A stretch of DNA of 61,856 nt. It comes from Candidatus Sabulitectum sp. (lineage in GTDB: Bacteria > Fermentibacterota > Fermentibacteria > Fermentibacterales > JCC-6). Under the pieces are notes generated by a model. It was not told the DNA's origin. It saw only the letters and a list, made by a program, of their open reading frames with translations, and searched no databases. The translations under genes were made by a program, and so were the position numbers. This document shows positions 1 to 8,179 of the stretch, in pieces. The DNA lies in contig JAIOSV010000029.1 in assembly GCA_021107435.1 (NCBI GenBank), positions 1 to 61,856 of the forward strand, in the 5' to 3' direction. The first letter of the stretch is position 1, and each line of letters starts with the position of its first letter.

Positions 1-337
1 CATCACCACACAGTGATTGAATTGGTAAAGAACTTGTGAAACAATTTCTTGTGAGTTTCGGTAAGTGTGATATTGATCGGTTTTTCATAGAATGAAATCA
101 GAGTCTGTTCTAGCCCCGGCAACGCTTCAAATCAGCAGACAGTGAAAAACAGTTTATTGTAATTATAGCCGCTGTTCTGCTGCATTTGTTTGTTCGGCGT
201 ATTATTGGCTTCATTATGAGTCTCGTTACCATTAAGCAGATGATAGCACTTCTCGTTATGAATAACAAGTATCTCCTGAAGAAGTTGTGTATACCAGTAT
301 AATTCCTGTCCGGAATATGCCCGGAATACAAGCTATC

Positions 338-545
338 AAGGATAATTATCTTCACCATTGATAATCAGCCGACTGCGGATATTTGTCGCACTGATTCTTC
401 TATCATGTTCAGGCTCTCAAGGATAATTATCTTCACCGTTGATAGTAGGCCAACTGCAGATATTTGTCGTACTGATTCTTCTGTCCCGTTCAAGCTCTCA
501 AAGATAATTATCTTCAAAAATGACGATAAGCCAATAATCGACATT
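338..545. repeat. 81-bp tandem repeats with palindromic core
   Basis: Two complete units (338-418 and 419-499) differ at roughly eleven positions. A third, degraded unit starts at 500 and fades out near 545. Each unit opens with the perfect palindrome GATAATTATC (at about 341, 422 and 503). Because 81 is a multiple of three, the minus strand reads a 27-residue repeat in one frame, but a stop codon interrupts it, so coding is doubtful. The array sits 3' of intI. Confidence 0.8.
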
Positions 546-576
546 TACCTTCTGAAGTTGTTACGGTTTTTGTAAG

Positions 577-597
577 GCTATACCGCCACGGTATAGC
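577..597. terminator. Hairpin 3' of intI
   Basis: GCTATACC and GGTATAGC form a perfect 8-bp stem around the 5-nt loop GCCAC. On the minus strand it is followed by a run containing AAAAA (the complement of the T-run at 567-571), not by a clean U-tract. It could be a weak terminator for intI or a remnant recombination-site stem. I cannot distinguish these. Confidence 0.35.
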
Positions 598-729
598 GCC
601 GAACGTCCTGTTTATGTGGTTTCCATATAAGCTTGGAATATGATATTGCGCTGTATAAGAATCAATAGGCTTATCAGCAATGTTGAAGTTGTTCATTGAT
701 ATAGCTTCGGGTGTTTCGCTGATATCATT

Positions 730-1686
730 TTATTGGGTTTCCTTATAATGTGCGCTTTTCTTTTCCAAACTATCCATCGGGCTTTTCACTCCTCTTCCCC
801 CACGGTTAAGTACATGGGTGTAGATCATTGTGGTTCTTATATCTTTATGACCAAGTAATTCTTGAATTGTGCGAATATCGTAACCATCTTCCAGAAGGTG
901 TGTTGCAAAGGAATGGCGCAGAGCATGACAGGTTGCGTGTTTTGTAAGACCTGATTTTATCACAGCCTGCCTGAAGGCTTTTTGCAGTATTGATTGATCC
1001 GAATGGTGTCTTCCCTCTTCCCCGGTTTTATGGTTCTTCCAGCGATTCATCTGCGGGAAGATCCATTGCCATCGCCACTCTTTCGGAGCATTCGGGTATT
1101 TGCGTTGAAGGGCATTCGGCAGGAGAACACGACCCCAGCCTTGAGAAAGGTCATTATTGTGAATATCTCTAACCTTTTTCAGATGGTTTTTGAGAGGAGT
1201 ACGGAGTGATTCTGGAAGCATGGTAACTCTGTCTTTTGCACCCTTGCCGTCTCGGATATTAATCTCATTAGATGAAAAATCAATATCCTGAATGCGGAGC
1301 TGCATGCATTCGCTGAGTCGCAGCCCAGTGCCGTACATGAGCGAAGCCATAAGCCACTTATCAGAAGGCAGGTTGCTCAGAACCGTTGTTACCTCACTGC
1401 GGGTCATTACAACAGGCAGCCGTTTCGGCTTGCGTGCACGAATTACTTTGCCCAGATCTCCAACTTCACGTCCTATAACATTCCTGTAAAGGTATAGAAG
1501 TGAAGCAAGAGCCTGGTTTTGCGTGGAAGCACTCACATGTTCCTTTACGGCCAGATGGGTGAGAAAAGCATTGATTTCCGGCTCTGACATCTCTTTGGGG
1601 TGACGAATATTGTGAAAGTAAATGAACCGTCTTACCCAGTTGCAGTAAGAACGCTCTGTGCGAGGGCTGTAGTGGCGTGACTGCAT
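730..1686 (-). CDS. intI: Integron integrase IntI (N-terminus interrupted)
   Basis: Tyrosine recombinase of 318 residues that in functional integrons joins attI and attC sites. The catalytic set is visible: R123 (GLRLSE), a lysine at about 148-151 (GKGAKDR), H254-x-x-R257, H280 (LLGHKD) and the nucleophile Y289. The extra patch that separates IntI from XerC/D is present at about residues 190-211 (ALQRKYPNA and WRWQWIFPQ). The predicted start at 1686 is preceded two codons upstream by an in-frame TAA (1690-1692). Further upstream, the same frame still encodes the family's usual N-terminal motif PRLLDQ and reaches an ATG at 1776. The gene may therefore be truncated or inactive, or may re-initiate at 1686. 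Family assignment is firm; activity is uncertain. Confidence 0.9.
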   Translation of the reverse strand: MQSRHYSPRTERSYCNWVRRFIYFHNIRHPKEMSEPEINAFLTHLAVKEHVSASTQNQALASLLYLYRNVIGREVGDLGKVIRARKPKRLPVVMTRSEVTTVLSNLPSDKWLMASLMYGTGLRLSECMQLRIQDIDFSSNEINIRDGKGAKDRVTMLPESLRTPLKNHLKKVRDIHNNDLSQGWGRVLLPNALQRKYPNAPKEWRWQWIFPQMNRWKNHKTGEEGRHHSDQSILQKAFRQAVIKSGLTKHATCHALRHSFATHLLEDGYDIRTIQELLGHKDIRTTMIYTHVLNRGGRGVKSPMDSLEKKSAHYKETQ

Positions 1687-2048
1687 GGATTAGTGCATCT
1701 GATCCAGAAGTCTGGGCTTACAGGTATTTGCACAGTTGCCAGATGTATTGTTGTTATTTGTTGTTGATCTCTGCATGCATCATCCAGACTGTCGTGTTGC
1801 AAGATTATTGCAATCAATTTGTGTACATTATATGGTTGTGATATTCTGCGGTCAATAGGATATTGCAGACATATTGCAGTACGCGAACGCATAGCTCAAT
1901 TAATTGAAATAACCACTTACCTGCACTTATGACTGCTGATACAGAAGGACTACTGCTCTCAGTTAATTTAACGAGCAACTCAGCTGAGCACCCGTAAGCC
2001 AGTTTATACGATAGATAGTCTATGTGCTTTGCGCCTGGTTTATCCGGT
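1687..2048. other. intI upstream region, possible attI remnant
   Basis: The first 90 bases (1687-1776) are the cut-off N-terminal coding part of intI. The remainder has no gene. It contains the direct repeat ATATTGCAG twice (1860-1868 and 1871-1879) and a perfect GTTRRRY core site on the minus strand (GTTAAAT, 1972-1966) inside the palindrome-like GTTAATTTAAC. In a standard integron attI lies on this side of intI, so this is where it would be sought. No attC or cassette follows; the next gene is an ordinary glycosyltransferase. Confidence 0.3.
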
Positions 2049-3194
2049 TCACTGGGATGCTTTGTGGGTATTGTAGACGTTGAACAGCTTACTGAAGCAG
2101 GCATCCCATGTGTACTTCCCGGCAAAGGCTCTGAATTCGTTTCTTTGTTCCTTTTCTGTTGCAGCTGCGTTTCGTATAGCTTCTGCCAGAGCTTCACCGG
2201 AGTTCCATGGAGAGTATATTGAATTGCCGCCTGCCTTTGTTATTAGTTCTGAAGCAGCCGCATGACTGCATGCTGCAACTGGTGTACCGCAACTCAGAGC
2301 TTCAAGTGTGACCAGAGAGAAGGTTTCCAGTGGTCCGGCTGAAACAAAAGCATCAGCACTGGCCATAAGCTGTGCCGCTTCAGCTCTGCTCTTTACCTGG
2401 CTGAGGAGTTTCATCTTTTTCGGATTCTCGGCTGTTTTCTGCTTCACCTTTTTGTCCCAGTGGCCCTCTCCGGCAATAACAAGCACCAGGTTCTTTTGTT
2501 TTAAGAGGTGTGTGCATGCTTTGAGAAGAACATGTATGCCTTTTTCCGGAGCAAGTCTTCCCATGTAGAGAATCATTTTCCCGTTGTCGGGAATTCCAAG
2601 GCTTTTTCTCAATTCTTCTGATCTCATTCTCGGGTGAAAGATGTCAGGATTTGTACCAAGGGGAACCTTCCTGATGTTTGTAAGATGTGCTTCCCTGAGT
2701 TTTTGGATTGAATAGTCGCTTGCGCCGATTACCGCGTTCATGGGCTTGCAGGCTCTGCGCATAATCGGAGTTGATAATTTCCTGAACAGCCGGGAAATAA
2801 TTCCTTTGTTGATGCCGAGAACGCTCATGGGAAGAGTTTCAGGCCAGTTTGAGTGGAAGAAAGCAAATGAAGGAATGTCTTTCAGCACTCGTTTGACCAT
2901 TCCCGGCACAACCATGGTGCTGCCCAGTTCCACAACATCAGGATTGAATTCTTTCAGTGCTTGTCGAATTGGCTCTCCCCTTGTGAAGAAATTGTAGCCG
3001 CTTCCGGCAAGTCTAGGTGATTTCAAACCTCTTACTGTACCACCATATTCTGTATTTCCTGTATTTTTTGTTGAAGGGTAAAGAAGAAGGTTCTCAATTC
3101 CATTGGCTTTGCACCATTTAAGCTTCTCGTGGTGATATATTCGAATGCCGCCGCCTGTGGGTGAGTACAGGTTGTTGATATCCAGTACTTTCAC
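2049..3194 (-). CDS. Glycosyltransferase family 4 (GT-B)
   Basis: A 381-residue GT-B glycosyltransferase, probably retaining, that moves a sugar from a nucleotide donor to a lipid or surface glycan. The N-terminal acceptor domain starts with a glycine-rich loop (SPTGGGIRIYHHE). The donor domain has YMGRLAPEKGIHVLL at about residue 215 and the family E-x7-E motif (PLETFSLVTLEALSCGTPV). The GTG start lies two bases after the stop of the NlpC gene, so it is the last gene of the ddl-lpx operon. The substrate is unknown; gene context suggests envelope glycolipid or LPS core. Confidence 0.85.
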   Translation of the reverse strand: MKVLDINNLYSPTGGGIRIYHHEKLKWCKANGIENLLLYPSTKNTGNTEYGGTVRGLKSPRLAGSGYNFFTRGEPIRQALKEFNPDVVELGSTMVVPGMVKRVLKDIPSFAFFHSNWPETLPMSVLGINKGIISRLFRKLSTPIMRRACKPMNAVIGASDYSIQKLREAHLTNIRKVPLGTNPDIFHPRMRSEELRKSLGIPDNGKMILYMGRLAPEKGIHVLLKACTHLLKQKNLVLVIAGEGHWDKKVKQKTAENPKKMKLLSQVKSRAEAAQLMASADAFVSAGPLETFSLVTLEALSCGTPVAACSHAAASELITKAGGNSIYSPWNSGEALAEAIRNAAATEKEQRNEFRAFAGKYTWDACFSKLFNVYNTHKASQ

Positions 3195-3196
3195 TC

Positions 3197-3742
3197 TTAC
3201 AGAAACCTTCCCGCAGTAACATAGCGGCTTGAGTAATACGGGTGGCTGAGAAGGTCTCTCACCACTCCCCTGCTGCTTGAGGCGTGAACGAATTCACCAT
3301 TGCCGAGGTATATACCGCAATGAGAAATACCTGAGCCTGAAGTGTTAAAGAAAATGAGATCACCGTACTGCAGATTGTTCCTGTTCACTGTTTCGGCGGC
3401 GGTGGACTGTCTGGAGGCTCTTCTGGGAATCTCAATTCCAACCGATCGGAAAACCGCCTGTGTAAATGCCGAGCAGTCAACTCCGCTCTTTGATACACCT
3501 CCGTAAACGTATGGAGTGCCCATCCAGCTGTCGATTTCCCCCTGTATACGGTGCTCTATTGAGTTTGAGGGGTTTGGAGGACCTGTTGCGCTGGCCTCAT
3601 TATTTGTTGTTGTTGTTGTCGTCGTTGTTGTTGGCGTTGAGGGCATGGGTCTTCTGCAGTTTACTCCACTCCCGCGGTAGACAGGCGCGGAGTTGCAGCC
3701 AGCTATGATTATCGAGAGAAGCAGTGGAAAAAGCTTTCTCAT
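3197..3742 (-). CDS. NlpC/P60 family lipoprotein
   Basis: Predicted peptidoglycan endopeptidase of 181 residues, exported as a lipoprotein: hydrophobic signal with lipobox IIAGC (Cys16). A low-complexity linker contains nine consecutive threonines (about 38-46), encoded by a GTT/GTC microsatellite on the plus strand. The NlpC/P60 domain follows at about 65-181, with catalytic Cys90 (GVDCSAFTQ), His141 (SHCGIYLG) and a third polar residue His153. It lies 12 bases downstream of nadB and 2 bases upstream of the glycosyltransferase, so it is co-transcribed with them. It likely acts in the periplasm on gamma-D-Glu-diamino acid bonds; specificity is inferred from the family. Confidence 0.9.
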   Translation of the reverse strand: MRKLFPLLLSIIIAGCNSAPVYRGSGVNCRRPMPSTPTTTTTTTTTNNEASATGPPNPSNSIEHRIQGEIDSWMGTPYVYGGVSKSGVDCSAFTQAVFRSVGIEIPRRASRQSTAAETVNRNNLQYGDLIFFNTSGSGISHCGIYLGNGEFVHASSSRGVVRDLLSHPYYSSRYVTAGRFL

Positions 3743-3754
3743 GTGCCCCCTGTG

Positions 3755-5341
3755 TTACATGTTGATCTTCAGTACGGTATCTGTCTTAATATGTGAAGTG
3801 TGGGGACAATCTATAAGGTAGTGAAGCCCCACGCTCTCCCGGCGTTTCAGAGCGCTCCTTACAATTATCCTGGCTACAGTGGTAAGGTTCCTCAGTTCAA
3901 GCTGTTCCACGGTAGGAAGAAGAGTCCAGTAGTCTTCTTCAACTTCCTCCGCCAGAACATCAAGAAGTTTCAAGGCTCTTCGAAGTCTCTTGTCGGTTTT
4001 AACAATACCCACATAATCCCACATAACACTTCTGAGACTGGCCCATGAGTGATCCACAAGAACACTTTCCTCAAGGGGCTCTGCTCTGCCGAAAGACCAG
4101 TCTCTGACAGAGACTCCGGTTATCCGGTCCGGAAGGTGATCTGCCTGTGACCTCGCACACAGCAGTCCCATAACTCCTGCTTCAAGAAGACTGTTGCTGC
4201 CCAGGCGGTTTGCCCCGTGGAATCCGGTGGAAGCCGCTTCACCAATCACCCTGAGACCTGACATCTCAGTGCTTCCGTCTGTTCCTGTTACCACCCCCCC
4301 GACACAGTAATGCGCCGCAGGTACAACCGGGATAGGGTCCTTCCACGGTTCAATTCCCACAGAAGTCACCCCTGATGTTACTTCAGGAAAGTTTTCTTCC
4401 AGGAAGCTTTTTGAAAGATGAGTGGCATCAAGAAGCATGTGATCTGTTCCGAAGTGCTTCATTTCACTGTCAATTGCCCTTGCTACAATATCTCTGGGGG
4501 CAAGTTCCATTCGCTCTGAATCGTAATACTTCATGAACCTTTTGCCCGCTTCGTTAACCAGCCTGGCACCTTCACCCCTAAGTGCTTCCGTTATGAGAAA
4601 GTTTCTTTTTTCCGGATGATAGAGGCAGGTGGGATGAAACTGATAGAACTCCATGTTTCTCACCTGAAGTCCCGCCCTGAAAGCCATGGCAATACCGTCT
4701 CCGGTTGACGAATCCTGGTTGGAAGTATAGCGGTAGGTTTTCCCCGCACCTCCTGTGGCAATAACTGTCTCTCTCGCCAGAAATGTTATGATATCTCCAG
4801 CTATTAAAACATATGCTCCCAGACACCTGTCACTACCCTTCTGAAGAAGGGCCAGCGCTTCTCTGGAGGCTGTAATTAAATTGATGGCGAAAGCATTTTC
4901 AATAATATTTATGTTGCTGCGTTTTCTGCATTCTTCGGCGAGATGCTCAGAAATGAATCTTCCGGTCTGGTCGAAGTAGTGTAGCACTCTTCTGAATGAG
5001 TGTCCACCCTCCATCCCTCCCCCGTCACCATTTGAGCCTTCAAGGGTGATGCCCCACCCGGAAAGCATGGTCACAAGCTCAGGTCCAGTGGAAATGATCT
5101 TCCGGGCTACCATTTCATCAACCATCCCCGCACCGGCTTTCTGCGTATCTCTGAGGTGATTCTCAAAACTGTCTTCTTCAGAGGTAACAGCCGCCAGTCC
5201 GCCCTGGGCAAGAAAAGTGCTTCCTGTAGGCAGTTTGACCTTGCTGAGAATTGTCACATCGTACTTTGCCGGTACTTCAAGGGCACAGGTAAGGCCAGCC
5301 ATTCCTCCTCCGATAATCAGTATATCGGTTCTTCTTGTCAC
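3755..5341 (-). CDS. nadB: L-aspartate oxidase
   Basis: A 528-residue FAD enzyme that oxidises L-aspartate to iminoaspartate, the first step of de novo NAD synthesis. It has the N-terminal dinucleotide-binding motif LIIGGGMAGLTCAL, the FAD-contacting STFLAQGGLAAV segment, the active-site region QFHPTCLYHP / LITEALRGEGARL, and the C-terminal flavin motif HYCVGGVVT. Length matches the family. The partners nadA and nadC are not in the window. Its ATG overlaps the lpxK stop by four bases (ATGA), indicating translational coupling in the lipid A operon. Confidence 0.95.
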   Translation of the reverse strand: MTRRTDILIIGGGMAGLTCALEVPAKYDVTILSKVKLPTGSTFLAQGGLAAVTSEEDSFENHLRDTQKAGAGMVDEMVARKIISTGPELVTMLSGWGITLEGSNGDGGGMEGGHSFRRVLHYFDQTGRFISEHLAEECRKRSNINIIENAFAINLITASREALALLQKGSDRCLGAYVLIAGDIITFLARETVIATGGAGKTYRYTSNQDSSTGDGIAMAFRAGLQVRNMEFYQFHPTCLYHPEKRNFLITEALRGEGARLVNEAGKRFMKYYDSERMELAPRDIVARAIDSEMKHFGTDHMLLDATHLSKSFLEENFPEVTSGVTSVGIEPWKDPIPVVPAAHYCVGGVVTGTDGSTEMSGLRVIGEAASTGFHGANRLGSNSLLEAGVMGLLCARSQADHLPDRITGVSVRDWSFGRAEPLEESVLVDHSWASLRSVMWDYVGIVKTDKRLRRALKLLDVLAEEVEEDYWTLLPTVEQLELRNLTTVARIIVRSALKRRESVGLHYLIDCPHTSHIKTDTVLKINM

Positions 5342-6417
5342 TTCTTCCTCCCGACTAATTCCAGTATACTGCCCAGTAACTCTTCCTCGGCTGTCCGGTC
5401 TGTAACAGACAATCTGATTGGAAGAACCCTCAAATTCATTGCCTTGACATTACCGGAACCAAGCCTTGCAGCATCCTTTTCAGTGGTGATAAGGTAATCA
5501 GCAGCAGAAATACTGAGACTTTCAATGAGATGATGCATATCACTCTGAGTGTATCGCCAGTGATCAGGATAAATGTGGAATTTGGCGATTTCAAATCCGG
5601 TTTTTTCAAGAGTGCTCTTAAATCCCAGAGGCTTCCCGATTCCGCAGAAGGCCACTACCCTGCCGATTCTGTCCGAGGTTCCATCATACTTCAATGGTTT
5701 CCCGGGAACTACGCTGCTTGAAACAAAAGGCGATTTCCAGTTTCTTGCGGAAATAAGTCTTCTTGCCAGAGATAACTGAGTAGAAGATGTTACGCCATTT
5801 ATCCAGAGGTAATCTGCCCTGGCAAGGGCTGAAGATGATTCCCTTAATGTTCCTGCGGGAAGAAGCCCGCCCTGTCCGAATGGATGGTCCGCGTTAAGAA
5901 CAACTACATCAATGTCGCGCTTCAGTTTGTGGTGTTGAAACCCGTCATCCACGATAACCACAGATGGTTTCATCTCCCTTACTGCCCTTTCTACTGCCGC
6001 GGTTTTATCACGGCCCGTGTAGACTGAACATGAGCTGCCCAGGATTCTTCCTATGAGAATAGCTTCATCGCTTAAAGGCGGACCTCCTGAGGAGCTGCCC
6101 GATCGAACCGCGACAGGAGGACCCTTCGCGGCAGAAAGATTCCTGCAGACTACTGAAGTTTTTATGCCCATAGCTGTAAGCTTCCGAGCCATCCTGATGG
6201 TTACGGGAGTCTTTCCCACACCACCAACTTCAATGTTACCGATGCTTACAACAACAGTGTTGAAAGATCGCCTGGGAAGAATTCCTCTGCCGTACAGCAA
6301 CCTGATGACAGAAGAACCGATAAGATACAGAAAGGCTGCCGGCTGCAGAAGCCAGGCAACCCAGAGCCATGATCCTTCCCTGTTGGATACCTTCCTGTGA
6401 GCATCATCAAGTCTCAT
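5338..6417 (-). CDS. lpxK: Tetraacyldisaccharide 4'-kinase
   Basis: Phosphorylates the 4' position of the lipid A disaccharide at the inner membrane, directly after LpxB. It has 359 residues, an N-terminal hydrophobic anchor (about 17-40), a P-loop GGVGKTPVTIRMARKL at about 66, and the diagnostic DDGFQHHKLKRDIDVVVL and GQGGLLPAGTLRES segments. The start overlaps the kdtA C-terminal reading frame by four bases. The gene lies between lpxB/kdtA and nadB, consistent with one lipid A transcription unit. Confidence 0.95.
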   Translation of the reverse strand: MRLDDAHRKVSNREGSWLWVAWLLQPAAFLYLIGSSVIRLLYGRGILPRRSFNTVVVSIGNIEVGGVGKTPVTIRMARKLTAMGIKTSVVCRNLSAAKGPPVAVRSGSSSGGPPLSDEAILIGRILGSSCSVYTGRDKTAAVERAVREMKPSVVIVDDGFQHHKLKRDIDVVVLNADHPFGQGGLLPAGTLRESSSALARADYLWINGVTSSTQLSLARRLISARNWKSPFVSSSVVPGKPLKYDGTSDRIGRVVAFCGIGKPLGFKSTLEKTGFEIAKFHIYPDHWRYTQSDMHHLIESLSISAADYLITTEKDAARLGSGNVKAMNLRVLPIRLSVTDRTAEEELLGSILELVGRKK

Positions 6418-7082
6418 ACTGCGATTCCCATTGTTTTCAACAGCGCTTTCATCTTTAAGAGAAACATATCCGGATAGAAGAATGCAGGTTTGCGGCGCAT
6501 TTCACTGTGAATGTTGAGCAGATACTCTACTGCTGCGGTTCCCTGGTCAACAGTACTGAATACTCTGCAAATATTGTCCTTTGAAGCTCTCTCCACAACA
6601 TTGGCGAAATGATGGTGCTTCGGGCCGACAATCAACGGTATGCCGTGAGCAAGAGGCTCAATAATGTTGTGTCCTCCAACAGGAACCAGCGTTCCTCCTA
6701 CAAAGGCTATATCCGCAAGGCCATAAAGTGAAGCGAGAATTCCTCTGATGTTTACAATGAGGCATGAAGATCCAGCGGGATTATCTGTCCAGAGATCCGG
6801 CTTGAAACCTGCCTTTTCAGCAGTATGGACAACTTCACTGATTCTGCTCTCATGCCGGGGAACGATTACGGGAGTAAGCCCAGTTAAACGGGCAATCTCA
6901 AGTATAGTTGCTTCTTCCCCTTTCCTTGTTGATCCGGCAACAAGAATACCTTGCGGTCCCGGCTTGATCTTTGTTTTCCAGCCGGGGTCGGGTTGCGACG
7001 GTTTTACTGCTGTTTTTCCGTCTCCGGCCGGTTCAGTATGCACACCCAGTTCCAGGAATCGGTCAAAATTCCAGTGAAGCAT
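6414..7082 (-). pseudogene. waaA: KDO transferase KdtA, C-terminal half (out of frame)
   Basis: This frame encodes the donor-binding half of 3-deoxy-D-manno-octulosonic acid transferase (GT30): RFLELGV near the start, then LVAGSTRKGEE, FVGGTLVPVGGHNIIEPLAHG and VGPKHHHFANV. The matching N-terminal half lies immediately upstream in a different frame (7004-8179) and the two frames overlap. The family motif runs across the junction at about 7050-7065, where a few codons usually found between LTQS and RFLELG are also missing. This fits a small deletion with frameshift, or a sequencing or assembly error. The ATG at 7082 is probably not a natural start. Confidence 0.8.
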
Positions 7083-8179
7083 GAAAGAATATTGCTGAAG
7101 AGCGGCTTGATAAAACTGTATCCTTTAACGCTTTTTCTGGAAAGTCTTGCATTTACCATTCCTGCTGTAATTCCCCTGGATACGGTTTCATGGAGAAGGA
7201 TCGGCCAGAATTCTGTTTCTGCAAGAATTAGAGCGGATGGTTGAAGTCTATCCAGAAATTTGCCTACAGCGTGTGGTGTGTCAATCGGCTGGTAAGCGCC
7301 GGTAAGGTTCTCAGTTTCAATGAACTCCCGTGCAGCAGGCGTTGAACATGTGACGAATACAGGGGTCTCAGATGATCTGAGAATCTCAATTACGGGAAGC
7401 AGACCCTTCAGTTCACCAAGACTGGAGCCATGGAGCCAGACAGGTCTGCGGGAGTTGAACGGTATAAACCCTCTTCGCTCTCTGCGTTCTTTTGCGGATC
7501 GGAAAAGAAGTATCAATTCCGCAAGAGGAGTCAGCATCCGTGCAGCAGTTTCAATCACAGAGATTGTAAGGGATGCAATCGGACTTGCCGCAAGCTTTGC
7601 GCGATGTGATTCAGAATTAATGGCTGCTGTCAGGGTTTTCGGGTTGCAGTTCTCCGGTGGAATTGGTCTTCCTTCACTGATGACAAGTTTCGCGAACGGG
7701 AGAGGAATCATGAATTTGTCCCAGCTTTTGAGTCTTATTGCAGGGAAGGCACTTACTCCGTAGGGAACAACAGGGACATCTGACCTTCTCGGAATCAGGG
7801 ACACTCCCCTTTTTACAGTTTCTGCAGGACCTTTGGGCCCGTCCGGCGTGATTGCGCCCGGATATCCGGCCCTCAGGGTATCTACCAGCTCACGAGCGGC
7901 TGAAACCCCGCCTCTGCTGGAAGAACCTCTCACAGTGCCGAAACCCATATTTTCGCACACTGCGGAAACCAGAGATCCGTCGCGACTTCTGCTGATCATT
8001 ATCCGGATGTCCAATTTCCGGTGTGTGAAGATCAGCGGAAGCTGCACTCCGTGCCAGAATGCGTATAAAACAGAATTCCCCTTTAGCCCGGTGGATGGTC
8101 GCAGCCTTGTGATTCTCCAGGTTCTTCCCAGCATACTCAGTAGAATTCTGCCGGCAGTTCCAGCTGTTTCAGTTTTCAT
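7004..8179 (-). CDS. DUF374-type acyltransferase fused to KdtA N-terminal half
   Basis: A 391-codon frame with two domains. Residues 1 to about 205 match the DUF374 lysophospholipid-acyltransferase-like family (AFWHGVQLP at 40-48, TPDGPKGP at 111-118, often found in lipid A loci). Residues about 215-391 match the acceptor half of KdtA (WLHGSSLGELKG with putative catalytic Glu256, ILAETEFWPIL, NARLSRKS). The frame then runs off into an unrelated tail (WNWVCILNRPE) and stops at 7004, while KdtA homology continues in frame 6414-7082. An intact version would be about 570-590 residues. The fusion places a KDO transferase and an acyltransferase of lipid A maturation in one chain. It overlaps lpxB by 11 bases. 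Confidence 0.8.
   Translation of the reverse strand: MKTETAGTAGRILLSMLGRTWRITRLRPSTGLKGNSVLYAFWHGVQLPLIFTHRKLDIRIMISRSRDGSLVSAVCENMGFGTVRGSSSRGGVSAARELVDTLRAGYPGAITPDGPKGPAETVKRGVSLIPRRSDVPVVPYGVSAFPAIRLKSWDKFMIPLPFAKLVISEGRPIPPENCNPKTLTAAINSESHRAKLAASPIASLTISVIETAARMLTPLAELILLFRSAKERRERRGFIPFNSRRPVWLHGSSLGELKGLLPVIEILRSSETPVFVTCSTPAAREFIETENLTGAYQPIDTPHAVGKFLDRLQPSALILAETEFWPILLHETVSRGITAGMVNARLSRKSVKGYSFIKPLFSNILSCFTGILTDSWNWVCILNRPETEKQQ

Larger units (their letters stand above)
1..729. other. Non-coding region downstream of intI
   Basis: No convincing gene is present. Short open frames exist (for example minus 514-696, 60 codons), but none resembles a known protein and they overlap repeats. 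The stretch holds a tandem array of 81-bp units (338 to about 545), a perfect 8-bp-stem hairpin at 577-597 and a second imperfect hairpin at 697-727 overlapping nothing but the intI 3' flank. I searched for attC-type core sites (RYYYAAC / GTTRRRY) and found no good pair here. Confidence 0.6.

Noticed and set aside
514-696. 60-codon open frame on the minus strand just after intI
   Set aside because: No recognisable protein, no clear ribosome-binding site, and its end runs into the 81-bp repeats. It is probably chance.
1966-2085. ATTTAAC and GTTGAAC spaced about 119 bp, considered as an attC pair
   Set aside because: The sequence between them shows no imperfect inverted repeat, and the right-hand box lies inside the glycosyltransferase coding region.
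1814-2197. 127-codon frame on the minus strand overlapping the glycosyltransferase 3' end
   Set aside because: It is out of frame with a clear GT4 gene and has no homology of its own.
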